Below, one piece after another: positions 9,721 to 22,110 of a stretch of DNA of 64,000 nt (position 1 is the stretch's first letter; each line of letters begins with the position of its first letter). This stretch comes from Anaeramoeba flamelloides. Its lineage: Eukaryota; Metamonada; Anaeramoebidae. The stretch is from positions 8,680,001 to 8,744,000 of the forward strand of contig JANTQA010000057.1 of the NCBI GenBank assembly GCA_027625915.1. The letters run 5' to 3'. Under the pieces are notes generated by a model. That model was not told the DNA's origin, searched no databases, and saw only the letters and a list, made by a program, of their open reading frames with translations. A program made the translations under genes and the position numbers.

Positions 9721-11891
9721 TAATAAAACCAACTAATAGAGGAGAGAACGAAACTCATTGGATAAACACATACCCTCCCCCCCTTCACAATAAAAAAAAC
9801 ACATTTTAACAAATTAAAATAAAAAATAAAATAAAAAAAGTATCAAGTTGATAAAATTAAAAAAAAAAATAAAAAAAAAAAGATTATAAATAGCAAGTAC
9901 TAAAAATTTACTATTTTTTTTTTTTTTTTTTAGTTCTTATATAAATATTATGAATTAAAATTAATTTCATCAACTTTTGGAAAAAAAAAAAACCAAGTAT
10001 TATTAATAATATCTCAAAAAAATATTTTAAGTTTCAAAATTGTTAAAGTAATGGAGTTGTTTTCAATGTGTAAAATAAATATTTTGATTGATAATCTACA
10101 TTCTGATTTACAAACGCCAGAGAAGAATACAATGTGAAAGAAAATATGAAACAATCCCCTAGTAATAAAATTTAAAAACTTTCAAAAATTAATTTTCAAC
10201 AGATTTTTTTTGGCTAGAGTTACTAAATTAACATATCCAAACTTGATAAAATCCGTGCTTCAAATTAAAATTCACGATGGCTTTATTCAATTTGACTTTA
10301 AATTAAATTATTAAAGAACCCAACAATAAAAAATAAACTAAATAGGATATTGATATCTTAAAGTTTTACCAAACATAAAAGAAATTTAAAAAATAAAGGA
10401 TCAAAGTAAAAAATTCTTATGGGAAAATTATTACTCAAAAAATAGAGTAAATTCTTGAAAAATTTTTATCTTCAAAAATATCAAAAAAAAAAGAGACAAT
10501 AACAAAAAAGTTTCAACAAATAACCTTCATAATTTAAAACCATCTCAAAATATCACCAATTCTCCCTTCAAAAATTCATTTTACCATATGTACATTATTG
10601 AAAACTGAATTAGATGCTATTCTAAAATAAAAAGAAGAAAAAACATGTGTTTTATTTTAGGACATGAGTTTTATACTACACTTGCATATCTTGTATTACT
10701 TTATTATTTTAAAAACCGACCAAACCTAACAATTAGATCAATTCTTGGAATTAAAATAAACTAAAAAACATGTAATGAAACCAAACTTTAAGTTTGTTCA
10801 GTTTTACAAAAATTGAATTTTAATTCATAACATTAGTAAAAGTGATTTTTTTTCAATTTTTCGTTGTAATGATTTTTTTGATTCATTTGGAATTGTCTTT
10901 ATGATTTTAACAATAGTTATTAATCCAGTTTGTTGAATTTAAATCTGAGATATCTATTATTGATCTAAATAAAATATAATTAAAAAAATAATTGAAAAAT
11001 TTTCCTCTCTGTTAACATTTTTCAATTAAAACTGATTTGACAATTTTTTTTGTATAACAATTTTTTTCTAGAATGGTTATATCATTTTCTCGAATAATTT
11101 TTCAGATTTATGATTTTTTGATTTACTATAATTTACCAAAAAGATAAAAATAATAGATCTAGAATAATTAATCAATACTTTTCATTAAAACAGTTAATAG
11201 TTATTCTGTGATTAGAACTTTATACTAAAAACTGGAGTATATTTTTGACTTTTTACTAATATATCCAATTGAGAAAAAAAATAGATTTATCTTGTTTTTT
11301 GAATAATTTATTGTCTTTCAGGTTTAACAGTAATGACTCAAAATATCAGTAAAAGAAGAATTAATAAAAAATTGAAATTATTTTTTCAAAGTTGGAACCC
11401 TTCTTTTTTGCACTTGATCAACATTTGTGCAAAACAAAAAACAAGAATAATCAAAATTAGAAAGCGTTTTTAATTCTATAATCAGTTTTGGGAGAAGTGA
11501 CAATGCTAAAGATCTCTCAAAAATGACCAAATGAAAAATCAGAAAGCTACAATAAAAATATCAAAACTATTTTGGAAACCGTTCACTCTAACCCAAACCC
11601 AATTTTCCCACCCTAATTTGGAATCTAAATCATTTTGGATAACTCAAAATACAAATTTTTTCTTGTTTCGATGATTTTTTTTTAAAGTATCTGATCAAAA
11701 GAAAATCATATAAATAGTCTACGATTATTTGGAACAACTTTATTCTCAAATCAATTGTGATTCAGAGAACATAACAAATAATCTAATGAATTTTCACAAT
11801 CTTTAAATCTGTTCAAACTTTCAAACCCTTGAAGATAATTTACAATCCTTTCAAATAATTTCCTACAATTTTAAATCGGTGTAAGGCTTTG
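9721..11891. other. AT-rich intergenic region, no gene seen
   Basis: Homopolymer-rich AT sequence. I see no open frame of plausible composition, no RNA gene and no strong repeat. The last part probably holds the promoter of the TPR gene. Confidence 0.5.
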
Positions 11892-11899
11892 TATAAAAG
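11892..11899 (+). promoter_or_regulatory. Candidate TATA box of the TPR gene
   Basis: TATAAAAG lies about 213 bases upstream of the chosen ATG, in a slightly less AT-rich setting. The distance would leave a long leader. A pyrimidine run ending in TTTTCCAG directly before the ATG (12104-12111) could also be a 3' splice site of a leader intron. Confidence 0.3.
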
Positions 11900-12111
11900 T
11901 GAAACTTTATTTCAAAATCATTGAGATTTTTTGTGGTGACCATCTGGTTTGTTTTCCATTTTTTGAAAAACTTTCGATTTTTATTTTATCTTTTTTCGAT
12001 TTTTTTGAAAAAAATTCACACAAAAAAAAACAAAAGAAAAAACAAACAAACACCAACAAACGAATAAACAACCAAAGATTTTGGTTTCTTCTCCGTTTTC
12101 TGTTTTTCCAG

Positions 12112-13020
12112 ATGACCACGAACAAAAAACCCTTACTGAAAAGAGTCCGGAAATATTCGGCCAAAGGGATCGAATTGATTAAATCGAAAAATTGTCGAAA
12201 GGCACGTTACTATTACGAAATGGCGATGGAGCTATTCCCAAACAACCCTACGTATCTAAACCAATACGGCTTTACAAAAAGCCAAGAGGGCAAGATCGAG
12301 TGTGCATTAAAATATTATTCGAGGGCGATCTTGCTGTTGCCCGACAATTCGCTTTATTTGAACAACCGCGCCTTTTGTTTAGAAAAACTCGGCAAATGCG
12401 AAGAGGCGATCGAGGACTTTTCAAAGGCTATCGATCTGAAGCCAAGTGAGATCGATTATTTAGAAGGGAGGATTAATTGCTATGAACGAATTAACAAATA
12501 TGATCTTGCCATCAGAGATTATGACACGCTCTTAGGAATCAAGCCAGACAATTCCATTTATTTACACAACCGCGGGATCTGTTACCGCGAGATTGGCAAT
12601 TACAAATCGGCCCTCAAGGACCATTGCAGGGCAGTGAAACTGTCCCCCAATGAGCCACTGACTTTCAACCGAAGAGGAAAGGTATATTTCCTTCTGAAAA
12701 AATACCAATTAGCCATTGACGACAACACAAACTCGATCAAATTAAAATCTGATAACCCAGAGTTTTTTTATGACCGTGGCTTGTCCTATTATCATTTAAA
12801 GAAATTCAAGCTCTCAATAAAAGACTTTTCAGAGGCAATACAATTAAATGATCAAAAGGCAGATTATTTATATTACCGGGCATTGTCTTATCAAAAAGAG
12901 AAGAAATTTGAATTGTCAATTCAGGATTTTTCCAAGGCCTTTGAATTGGATCCAAATACAGAATATTCAAATGGGAAAGATTTATCACTCAAAAAATTGC
13001 TAAAAAAACGAAAAAATTAA
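12112..13020 (+). CDS. Tetratricopeptide (TPR) repeat protein
   Basis: The protein has 302 residues and consists almost wholly of about eight 34-residue TPR units from residue 12 to 283. Typical positions are visible, such as YLNNRAFCLEKLGKCEEAIE, DFSKAIDLKP and YLHNRGICYREIGNYKSALK. TPR solenoids bind peptides or scaffold complexes; the best bacterial and eukaryotic resemblances are generic, so no partner is proposed. There is no signal peptide or membrane segment, and a Lys-rich tail closes the protein. The frame is open upstream to 11899, but that start would be GTG and the 71 extra codons are AT-rich Phe/Lys sequence; ATG 12112 is the first in-frame ATG. G+C is clearly higher than the surroundings in the first half and falls toward the 3' end. 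It has no close gene neighbour. Confidence 0.9.
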   Translation: MTTNKKPLLKRVRKYSAKGIELIKSKNCRKARYYYEMAMELFPNNPTYLNQYGFTKSQEGKIECALKYYSRAILLLPDNSLYLNNRAFCLEKLGKCEEAIEDFSKAIDLKPSEIDYLEGRINCYERINKYDLAIRDYDTLLGIKPDNSIYLHNRGICYREIGNYKSALKDHCRAVKLSPNEPLTFNRRGKVYFLLKKYQLAIDDNTNSIKLKSDNPEFFYDRGLSYYHLKKFKLSIKDFSEAIQLNDQKADYLYYRALSYQKEKKFELSIQDFSKAFELDPNTEYSNGKDLSLKKLLKKRKN

Positions 13021-13050
13021 AATATAATTTAATTTGTTAATATAAGAGTA

Positions 13051-13100
13051 AATAAATATTTTGTGTGTTTGGTATTAGGCGTGTGCTTGTGTGTATCCAG
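13051..13100 (+). terminator. Poly(A) signal of the TPR gene
   Basis: AATAAA at 13051-13056 lies 31 bases after the stop codon. It is followed by a GT-rich stretch (TTGTGTGTTTGG and GTGTGCTTGTGTGT), the usual arrangement of a eukaryotic cleavage/polyadenylation site. Confidence 0.6.
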
Positions 13101-13254
13101 GCATAGATTTATATTAAAATAAATGAATATTTATTTTCACAAATCATTTTTTTACTTTTATTTTGTTATTAAGGCATCAGTACTCGACGAATACTGGGTA
13201 AATTTTAAAAATATATTTTATTGGTGATATTCTCTACTTGAAAATTTTGTTGAT

Positions 13255-15500
13255 TTAATGTGTCAAAAAATTCTGATCGATTAAGAAATCCAGAATTGAA
13301 ATTTTTTTTTTTTGAGATCAATTTTTTTTTTCCATTTTTTTAGAAAATGAAAAGAATTAAATTCATGTTATTTCTCACATTATAAAAAATTTTTACCCTG
13401 TTTATTGTATTATCCACCATAATTATAAGCTTTTTCCAATAAAGTGGGTCAAATTTATTTTAAAATATATCTTTTAAACTCAATCTTCAAAAAAGGATTT
13501 TAACATCTAAAATCATTAACTACTCTTTATCGATTCTTGATAATAATTCAATTTGTTTCTTAGTATTGTATGACAAAAATAAAATATATTAATTTTTCTG
13601 ATCTCGATTTTATATGTCCCTATGACCCAAAAAACACTCAAAATTGAAAACTGATCAAATACTTATTTATTTATTTATTATTTATTTATTGTGAGATAGG
13701 AGTAATCAAAGAAAATTTACTAAATAAAATGAGAAGAAGAAAAATAATTAAAATATTAACGTAAAAAAAATATTATATCATTTACATAACCAAATTAAAA
13801 ATTATCTACCGTCGTTAGGTTTTCCAGATTTAAAAGAATTGAGTAAAATCTATGTTTTTTCTCCATTCTTTTGAATTCTGGAAAACTGCCTTTAGCTTTT
13901 TTTTTTTTTTTTTTGAGTAATAAAAAGAAAATTTTTGAAATTTTCTTTTTATTTCTCAAATCGTAAAAAATCTAGGCACTTGACGACACTCTCCTGAAAC
14001 AGGAGGAGTAAAAACCCAATAGAAAGATTATTAATAAATAAGATTATACAAACCGTGATTAATAACTTGGTATTCCACGACTCTGAAAAGTGAATACTGA
14101 TCAAATACCTTCCATTGAAAAAATTAAAAAAAAAAAATGAAAAAATTAAAATAAATAAAGTTTCAATTCAAATTTTTCTTGAAAACATTTTTTACCAAAC
14201 TGATTGAATTCAAAGTTGTAATTATGTATATTTTTATATATAATATCTTATTTTAACTCATTTACTAAAACAAATTCGAAATTATGGGAATTATATTTTC
14301 ACAAAAGGCACTAATTTGGTCTTCAAATGTTTTTTTTTATTTTCAAATGGTAAAATTAAAAAAAAAGTTATTTAAAAAGAAAAAATCTCTGGAAAGGTAT
14401 TCTAATTTAATATATTAACTTATGCTTTGATTTCAAAATTTTCTCAACCCCGATTTTTCAAAAAAAAATAAAAAAGTGCATAGTAATTTCAAAAAATATT
14501 TTCGATATTCAAAAGTTGAGATTGTTTTTATTTTAGAAAAAATATATCCCAGTTGTTAATTGAATTAAGTTATCAGGCTGGATTTCGAAAAATATTAATA
14601 AAAAAAAAAAATGGTGCTTAATTTTAGTAAGGACATATGATATTTTTTAGGTGTGAAAATTGGTGTTTATTATTTACTTTTTGATTGAAAAAACCGTTTT
14701 TATAACTTGTGTACCCTCAACAAAATTTCAAATAGAATTGAAAACATATAACTATATTTTATTGTTTAAATAATAATCTGTACCCTTTCCACATTTCCCC
14801 ATTTTTTATTGAAATTGTCCATACATTTTTTTTCGCCAAAAAGAGTGCTTTTTTTTTTTTTTTCATTTTTTGGAAATATTTCATCCAACACATTTTTAAA
14901 TAAATACCTCAATCATATATTCAATCGGTATAAACATTAAACTTATTTTGGTAATGCCAATTAATATTTACTTTCACTAACAAAGATGGTATTTTATGAA
15001 ATGTAAAAAAAAATCACCATTTTTATTGAAATACCTTACATTAACAAATCAATGTTTCCAGTACTATTAATTTAAAGATTTTTTTTTCAGATAATTCTTT
15101 TGATTAACCAAGGGACATGATTTATTGGCATATAAAAAATAATATTACTATTTTAAGATTGAAAGTTTGAACTATTAAAGTTTTTAAAGCATTTACAAAT
15201 TTTATTGAAAAATTTTATTTTGCTTTTTAATATGAAATTTGAATATACAAAATAAAATTTTCTTGAAGTTATTTGGGAATTTTGTAATTTTATTCACATA
15301 ATTGAAAACCAACTTTTTTCTACCAAAAATGATTTAAATTATTTTAATATTTCTTGTGAATAATACCAAATAGATTGTTCAAAAAAAATAATTTTTGTAA
15401 CTTTTTTTCATTATATGAAAACGAGACAATAAGTTTTTGAAAAACTTTAAAGAATAAAAATTCTTTGAAACTTAAGGATTATCTTTTTTTGGTGAAAACA
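13255..15500. repeat. Old duplicated segment, recurs at 54955-55515 and 60945-62000
   Basis: Positions 13255-13440 align with about 60945-61120 (shared AAAAAATTCTGATC, then AGATCAATTTTTTTTT). Positions 13440-13610 and 14640-15045 align with 54955-55515. Positions 15080-15500 align weakly with 61160-61560 (ATGAAAACGAG against TTGAAAACGAG). All are noncoding. The pieces are moderately diverged and not in one order, so this is an old low-copy repeat or a rearranged segmental duplication. Confidence 0.55.
13790..14000. repeat. Family G double-hairpin repeat, copy 1
   Basis: Two adjacent hairpins are visible. One pairs TTTTCCAGATTTAAAAGAA with TTCTTTTGAATTCTGGAAAA; the other pairs AAAGAAAATTTTTGAAA with TTTCTTTTTATTTCTC. 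Similar double hairpins occur near 21720-22110, 29405-29625, 29660-30060 and 46250-46440. There is no coding capacity. Confidence 0.55.
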
Positions 15501-16164
15501 GTGAAATAATATATAAAATAACCCTTGAATAAGTTATATAATCCAAGTAATATTTACCCAAGGAGAATTTCTTTTAGAAAAATATGAAATTTTCACAATT
15601 TCAAAAATTTTCACAATTATAACTTGACAGATCATGCAAAATTTTGATTTTAATATTTTAGAATTTCCATTTAAATTTTTTGAACTCACAATATTTTCAT
15701 AGGCTGTTCTACATATTTTTTACATTTGCCTTTTACAAGTTTGAAATGTTCTCAAATTTGAAAGGCACTTGAAAATACCCAACAGCCATTTTTTTTGCAA
15801 TAATTTGTTTTCTAATTTTCAATTTTCTTTTCATTGAAAAACAAAGAAAAACATTCTTTGTGAAAAGGTGAGGATGGTAAAAAATGTTTTTTTGTCGAAT
15901 TTCTTATTTGTGAAAATTTTTTGTGAGAAGTGAAAGTGAAACAACACAATTACTCAATCCCCTCAAGGAATGGAACATAGTCCTTAATAGACCTCAATTT
16001 CATTATTATTCTTAATGGCTGATCTGAAAAAATGTTGTAAAGTATTTGAAAGGTTTGCAAATTGGATGAAAGTGTTCGAAAGTTTTCAAAGAATGAAAAC
16101 TTGAAAGTCATGAGATTTTTTGTAGTATTATTTTTTTCAAAGCTTGAATCAATTTTTTATTTAT

Positions 16165-18310
16165 TTAAGGGGGTAAGTACATTTTTCATTTTTTGAAAGC
16201 CACCATTTATGTGAAACTGAATAATTCAAATCATTTCTTAAACTAAATACATTGATATTTTAATTAATAATATAGAGGAATAAATCCTAGTATTAGATAT
16301 TTTCATACCAACAAAAAAAACAGAAATCAAAAAAATGAAAAAATAGATCAAAAAAAAATAAATAAAAATCATTTATTTATTTTATCTAAACTTTAAAATT
16401 TGGCACAATTACTTATTCTTTATTTGGTTTTATTTTTGACTCTTTATGAAAATAAATTTTTTTTGGAATATTTTCGAGAAATAAATTACTGTTTATTTGG
16501 AAAGAATTTCCAAAATGAATTTATAAATCCTATTTTCATTTAATTCATCTAATTCTAGTTTTAGTTCAGAAAATAAGAGATTTTTTAATTTTTCTTAAGA
16601 ATAAGGGTTTATTGGACAAATTACGTTTGATTTTATAATTATTTATTTTCCATTAAAATGAGATCTCAAAAATATTCTGAATCTGATTGAAATTTGTTCT
16701 TGAATTTTTCAATTATTTTGATTTGAATCTTTTGTAACTGTTTTTTGATTCAAAGAATCCAACACCTTTATTGTAATTTTTGAAATAGTATTCCTTGTTA
16801 TGACTTGGTTTGATAAAAATATTTTAAAAAAGAATTTTGAAAGCAAATTTGTCACAAAATGTTTTTTAAAATAATTATAAATAGTAATGGGGCGAAAAAT
16901 TCAAGGTAAAAAATTTTGGATTCCTACAAATTAAGAAGTTAAAGAAACCAAATCTTTAAAAATAGGTTTTGATCGATTTTAATTTTTTCATTCTTGATTT
17001 CAACAAATTTATTTGGAAAGGTGATCTTTCGTGTTTGGTCTTCTAAAAGAAAATATTTATTTTAAAAACACACCTTTCGGGGTATAATTTTTTGGTTTAC
17101 TGTTCGGATTAATTTCCATCTTTCGTATAAACACATCTCTAGATCCGAAACCAAATTTAATTAAGGGACTAGTCTCTATTAAATTTTTTTAGGTAAATTT
17201 AATAAAGATTTAGAATTTTTTTGCTTATTACTTAGATTTGAAATCAAAGTGAAGAACTTCTTTGTATAGTAATGGAATCTCGATAAATGACATTCATTAA
17301 ATTTAATTATTATAATTCTAGAAATAAAATATTTTTCCTTTTTTTCAATTTTTTGTAAGTTGGTTTTTTTCAACTTTTCTCAAAAATATAAAAAATAAAA
17401 AAAAATGTAAGCAATAAAGCATAACCTTGTTGTTTTTGTGAAAAAACAACAAAAAATAGTATAGATTATAAACCTGAAAAGGTTTTTTTGGATTTGCATG
17501 AAAAAATAGTTTGATTCGAAAAAAAATATGCAATATATGCTTTCCTCTTAATAAAAGATTTTCTTTCTTTTCTTGTACCATTCTTTTTTTTTTCATTAAT
17601 CTACTTTTTGAGTTTACACACTCTTTTTTTGTTTAATTTGTAGTTTTTTTAATTATTCCAAAATTATCCTATTAAAAGTTTTTGTCAGAGTCAAAAAAAA
17701 TGAAAGAAAAGAATAAGTTCTATTTTTTTAAAAAGTAATTATTGATAAAACAAATTGAGTTCTTTATAGAGTCAAGTTGGATGAACAGAAGTGAAAGAGA
17801 AAATATTCACTAATTATAAATTATTTTTTCGTTTTTCAAAATGAGAATAAATATGAATTTTTGAGAAAATAATTAAATCCAAAATTGATCAAAAAATTCT
17901 CATCTGTTAAAGATATTTTTTTTTTTAAAAATATTTAAAAGTCACTTTTTTTTACAGAATTGTAAAATTTTAGAAAAACAAGAACTAAAAGTTCTAACAT
18001 TGAAAAAACCAGTCTATTTTCAATTTTAAATATATTTCTAAATAAAGATTCCTTATTTAGTTATTGGTCAAAAAAAAAATTAATAGAGACTAGTCCCTTA
18101 AACCAAAAATTTAATCAAAAAAAATTTTCAAATTTTTTCAAAAAATTGAAAAATGAAAAGATTCAACTCTGAATTACTTTGGCTCTTTTCACAAATAGAG
18201 TAGCGAATCATTTTTTTGTTTCAAAGTTTCAATATCTTGTTGTAGTCAAAAAATAATTTTCAGTAAGGTTCACACAATTATATTTTTCGAAAGGGTAAAG
18301 TGTACTTACT
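16165..18310. repeat. Duplicated segment, second copy at 51225-52425
   Basis: Leaving out the element at 17161-18101, this interval aligns throughout with 51225-52425. Shared anchors include ACATTTTTCATTTTTT, GATATTTTCATACCAAC, AGTAATGGGGCGA and GATTCAACTCTGAATTACTTT. The copies differ by scattered substitutions and small indels. The second copy lacks the inserted element and so gives an empty site. Neither copy encodes anything I can recognise. Confidence 0.8.
17161..18101. mobile_element. Family C non-autonomous DNA element, copy 1
   Basis: Terminal inverted repeats read TTAAGGGACTAGTCTCTATT on the left, and the right end is its reverse complement. Pairing is good for about 20 bp, with weaker pairing inside. 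TTAA (or TA) is repeated at both ends. The duplicated segment at 51225-52425 reads straight through at this point, which confirms the boundaries. No open frame of note is present in 940 bp. Confidence 0.85.
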
Positions 18311-18390
18311 TCCTGAATCACTTATCACTTCAATAAGTTTTTTTGGCTGAGATTTAAATTGAGAAAGTAATTTTTTTAAAAAATAACCAA

Positions 18391-18400
18391 TTAAGGGACT

Positions 18401-18440
<40 letters not shown>

Positions 18441-18586
18441 CCCAATTTCTAAATAAGGATTGCTAATCTAGAAATATGTTTAATATTGAAAATAAACAGG
18501 TTTTTCAAATCTCAGTAAATGGCAAAAATTTTTCTCAATCTAAATTAAATTTAGGTAAAGAAAATTAATAGAGATTTGACCCTTAA
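18391..18586. mobile_element. Family C element, short copy 2
   Basis: It begins TTAAGGGACTATTCTATAT and ends GAGATTTGACCCTTAA, with TTAA at both ends. The interior shares the AAATTTAGGTAAAG words of copy 1 and holds a (TA)n run at 18406-18437. At about 196 bp it is an internally deleted relative of the 940-bp copy only 290 bp upstream. Confidence 0.7.
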
Positions 18587-18878
18587 ACAATTTTCATTCT
18601 GAAATCAAGACTTTACAACAGAAAACGAAAAATATATTTTACCATTTCCAAGAATTAACTCAATTGTTAATAAAAATAATAAGGTAACTTTTTTGAGTTT
18701 TATACGGGAAATATGTGAATTTTGTATTTCAAAAACTCGACTAAAATTAAAAAATTGCCTAAAAGAAATTAACTCACGCTTTTAGATAAGTCAAATAAAA
18801 ATTACAAAAAAAAACAAATAATAATTTTAGGATCTTGAAAATATTTCATTTTATTTTGAAAAAATTACTACGAATTTA

Positions 18879-19710
18879 AGGTTTACAATTCCTGAAATTT
18901 GAAAAAAGATTATCGTGTGTTGTGTGTATTGACTTGTAAATTTGGTAATTTCCTGATCGATCTTGTACTTGGTATGGGTTTTAAAAATGGTTCAAAATGG
19001 CAATTTTTGACAATTTATGTTTTTTTTTTTCATAAATCAGTAATGAAGAGTGTAAGATTAATTGGATGGAATTTAAGTTATCATAAAATGCCTGGCTTGT
19101 TGGTTGTTGATTGAAAATTTTAATTAGGTTTGGTTTTATTCGGTGCCTATAAAAAACAATTTTTTTTTTTCTCTGGAACTGCCCAGCCTCTGAATATAAT
19201 GGTAAAATCTGGATATCTGAACTAAAAAAAATCAATATATCTCATTGATTAAAAAAAATTAATATTTTTAATATTATTAACAGAAAAGATTCCATAACTT
19301 TATTAGCCCTAGTGGAAAATAAAAGTATATAGAAATCTTTTTAAAAATTCCGAAATCACAATTTAGGAATTCATTCAAACAAGACGATCTAAAAACTCCC
19401 CCCCCCTTAAACAATAAAAAAAAAAAAACAATTTTTTTTCATTATGTTAATTGACAAAAAAGTATTTAAAAATTATATTCTACAACCCAATTTTTTTAAA
19501 TTTATTCTTGAACACCTACAAATCTATTAATCTTAACTTCTTCAATTTGGATTTCGGAAGAAAAAAAAAAATAAATTGTTAAAAATTGACACTTTGAACC
19601 AATAATAAAACTCATACAAAATCCAAGATCGATCAACTAAGAACCAAATTTACAAATCAATACATCCTACGTAAGATAATCTTCTTTCAAATTTCAGAGA
19701 TTGTAATCCT
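18879..19710. mobile_element. Family B fold-back element, copy 1 (832 bp)
   Basis: The ends are AGGTTTACAATTCCTGAAA and a matching reverse complement, flanked by TA at 18877-18878 and 19711-19712. The arms pair far inward, past the GATCGATC words near 18956 and 19628, so most of the element is a palindrome. Small open frames inside it (18899-19114 and its antisense) are arm sequence, not genes. Confidence 0.85.
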
Positions 19711-19712
19711 TA

Positions 19713-21121
19713 AGGAACTAGTAACTCTTATTTATTTTTTTTCCCAAAGGTAATAGAGTAATTATTTACACATGGATCTAATCAAACCCGATAAGTAACT
19801 TCATTTATCAGCTTTAGAGAAAGAAATAATCATTTTTAAGAGTTTATTTTTATCCAATTATATTTCAGTAAAAAGATCTGATCCTTTTTTGTTTGGAATT
19901 TTTTCGGATCAAAATAGAAAAACAAAAATTTGCAAAAAAATTTAATTTTGAAGAAATCTTACTTTTAGTAATTTCAAGAGACCAATATGAACAAATAACC
20001 TTGATACTTTAACCTCTTATTTTAAAAATACTTTAAAAATAAATCAAATATTCAATCTCTTGAAGATCTGTAAAAATTTGATCTTCTGTTTTATTTGCTA
20101 ATATTTATTAAATTTCTTGAAATATCAAAAGATAATGAAATTTTTCTGTTTCAAATATCAAGAGTATTAACAAGGAAATGTTAGTCTTAAAATCATGTTA
20201 TTTGATAATATCTATTATTTTTTTTATTATTTTGAAATATACATTTGAATTATTTTTATTTGTTTGAAAATCTTTAAAAAATTGAGAAATAATTGCTAGG
20301 CCTATTGGTACATTTAATGTTTGTGCTGTCAATGACCCACTGAAAAAATTAAGAATTGGTTTATTAATTATTGATTATGATTTAATCAAATTAAAAAGTA
20401 TTTCTAGAGATTATAAAGTTGAATTTTTAAGGTTTTGAAAACATATTTTGGGAGAATTTTTAATTTGATTTGTTTGGTTCTTTTTCTCAGTTTTTTTTAT
20501 TCAAAAAAAAGAAAAAATTTAATTGAGTGGTATTTTGAATCAAATAAATTATATTTTATCAAGTTTAAAAATAATTATTGTCATTTTTTTGAAATTTAGT
20601 ATTTTTTTTTTTAAAGGGTGTTATTATAGAACTTAGTGGTTTTATTTTTAAAGTGTGTTTTTTTACACTTCCTTTACAAGTAATAAGGTTTTTTTTTTCT
20701 TTAAAAGAAAATAATTTTTTTTTTCAAAAATTCAAAAAAAGTAGGATTTTGAACTTTTCAAAAATGATAAAATTGGATCAAACTTTTAAAATTAATAATT
20801 CGTTTCTGAAAATAGTTGGGAAAGTAAGTTTTGCTTAGTAATCAATCATATTTTTACTTTAATTTTCAATTTCAAGATGTGGTGAAATTTTTTGAATTTT
20901 TTATTTAATTCATTGAAAGATTTTAATAAGTTTATTAATCCCTTAAAAAATAAAGTTTTAATTATTACACTCTTTCGGAACATGTTAATTTCAATATTTA
21001 ATGAAGGGTGTTCAGCGATTAAACTATAATCTGTTCAAATTAAGGTAATTTGTATCAAAAATTCACAATATAAACCTGTTTTTTTTATGTTTTTAAATGA
21101 TTTTCATTAATTTTGATAATG
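19713..21121. other. AT-rich intergenic region, no gene seen
   Basis: Only AT-rich sequence with T and A runs is present. The 61-codon Phe-rich frame at 20653 is a by-product of poly-T. Confidence 0.5.
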
Positions 21122-21191
21122 GAAGGGATAGTTTAGTGGTAAAACATTGGCTCTGCATGCCTAAGCCTGGGGTTCGATTCCCTGTCGCTTC
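21122..21191 (+). tRNA. tRNA-like gene or tRNA pseudogene, anticodon unclear
   Basis: The 70-base interval folds as a cloverleaf. The 7-bp acceptor has one G:G mismatch, the D arm is GTTT/AAAC, and the T arm has the B-box GGTTCGATTCC. A T run follows after a few bases. The anticodon arm is poor: with a 7-base loop the anticodon is TGC (Ala), but position 33 is C rather than T and one stem pair is T:T. Shifting by one gives GCA with U33 but destroys the stem. The D arm resembles Gly/Glu tRNAs. It is probably a pseudogene or tRNA-derived element; a functional tRNA is possible. Confidence 0.5.
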
Positions 21192-21719
21192 AATTTTTTT
21201 ATTTAATATTTTTTTTTTTTTTTATATTGTATGATTTACTTTATTTTGGGAAGAAGAGTTACTCAGGAGAAAAATCAAGTGTTTACCTACTAATAATGGA
21301 AGGACAGAAACGAGTCAGTCTGGGTAACTTGAAAAAAAAAAAAAAGACAAAAACAGAATACTGGAACGATCAAAAAATAAACGATCAAAAAAAAAAACAA
21401 AAATGGCAGCTACTAAACAACTACCCACCAACGAAGTATTCACAATTTCTTCGAAATAATTAAAAAAAAAAATTTTAAATAAAAGGATCGTGTCTTTTTT
21501 TATGAGCCTTCTTGACAAAAATCGACAGTTGGTTTTTTTTTTTTGATTTTTTACCAACTTTCTTTGAAAAACCCTTTTTTTGATTTTTAACTTAGTTTTT
21601 TTTTTTTTTCATTTTAATTTTTCTTTTTGTTTTTTCACCAATAAAAATTTGGAACTTACTCGATTCCTAAATATTTCTTTTTCTTTATCACCTAAATTAC
21701 TAATTTGTCATTAGTAATC

Positions 21720-22110
21720 AGAGTGAGTGCCCACAAGTGCCCAGGTTTTTTTTTAATTTTTAAAATAAACCCAAAATTTCAAAATTTTTCTCTTTATTTC
21801 TCAAATCAAAAAAAACCTAATGGTCGTTTTCCAGAATTTAAAAGAATTGAGTTAGTTATTTAAATACCATATCCATCAGCAGTAATCAGGACGAGTGTCG
21901 TATAGTTCTGTAGAGTTCCTAGGTTTTTTTTTAATTTAAGAAATAAACTGAAAATTTAATAAAATTTTCAGTTTATTTCTCAAAATAAAAAAAACCTAAC
22001 TTGTGAGTGCCTCGTTTTTCCAGAATTTAAAAGAATGGAGAAAAATCTAAGATTTTACTCAATTCTTTTAAATTCCAAAAAAACACAACGGCTGTAAGAG
22101 GATCTTTGAT
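21720..22110. repeat. Family G double-hairpin repeats, two adjoining copies
   Basis: Around 21740-21860 and 21920-22090 the same pattern appears twice. Each has a CCTAGG- or CCAGG-type start, a T run, AAATAAAC words pairing with GTTTATTTCTC, then AAAACCTAA. Each continues with TTTTCCAGAATTTAAAAGAA; in the second copy this pairs with TTCTTTTAAATTCC downstream. The repeat in tandem shows this is a mobile or amplified unit. Confidence 0.55.

Noticed and set aside
11899-12111. N-terminal extension of the TPR protein by 71 codons
   Set aside because: The start would be GTG, and the sequence is AT-rich Phe/Lys without TPR features; the first ATG is at 12112.
12192-12449. 85-codon frame inside the TPR gene
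   Set aside because: Out-of-frame shadow of a convincing TPR coding region.
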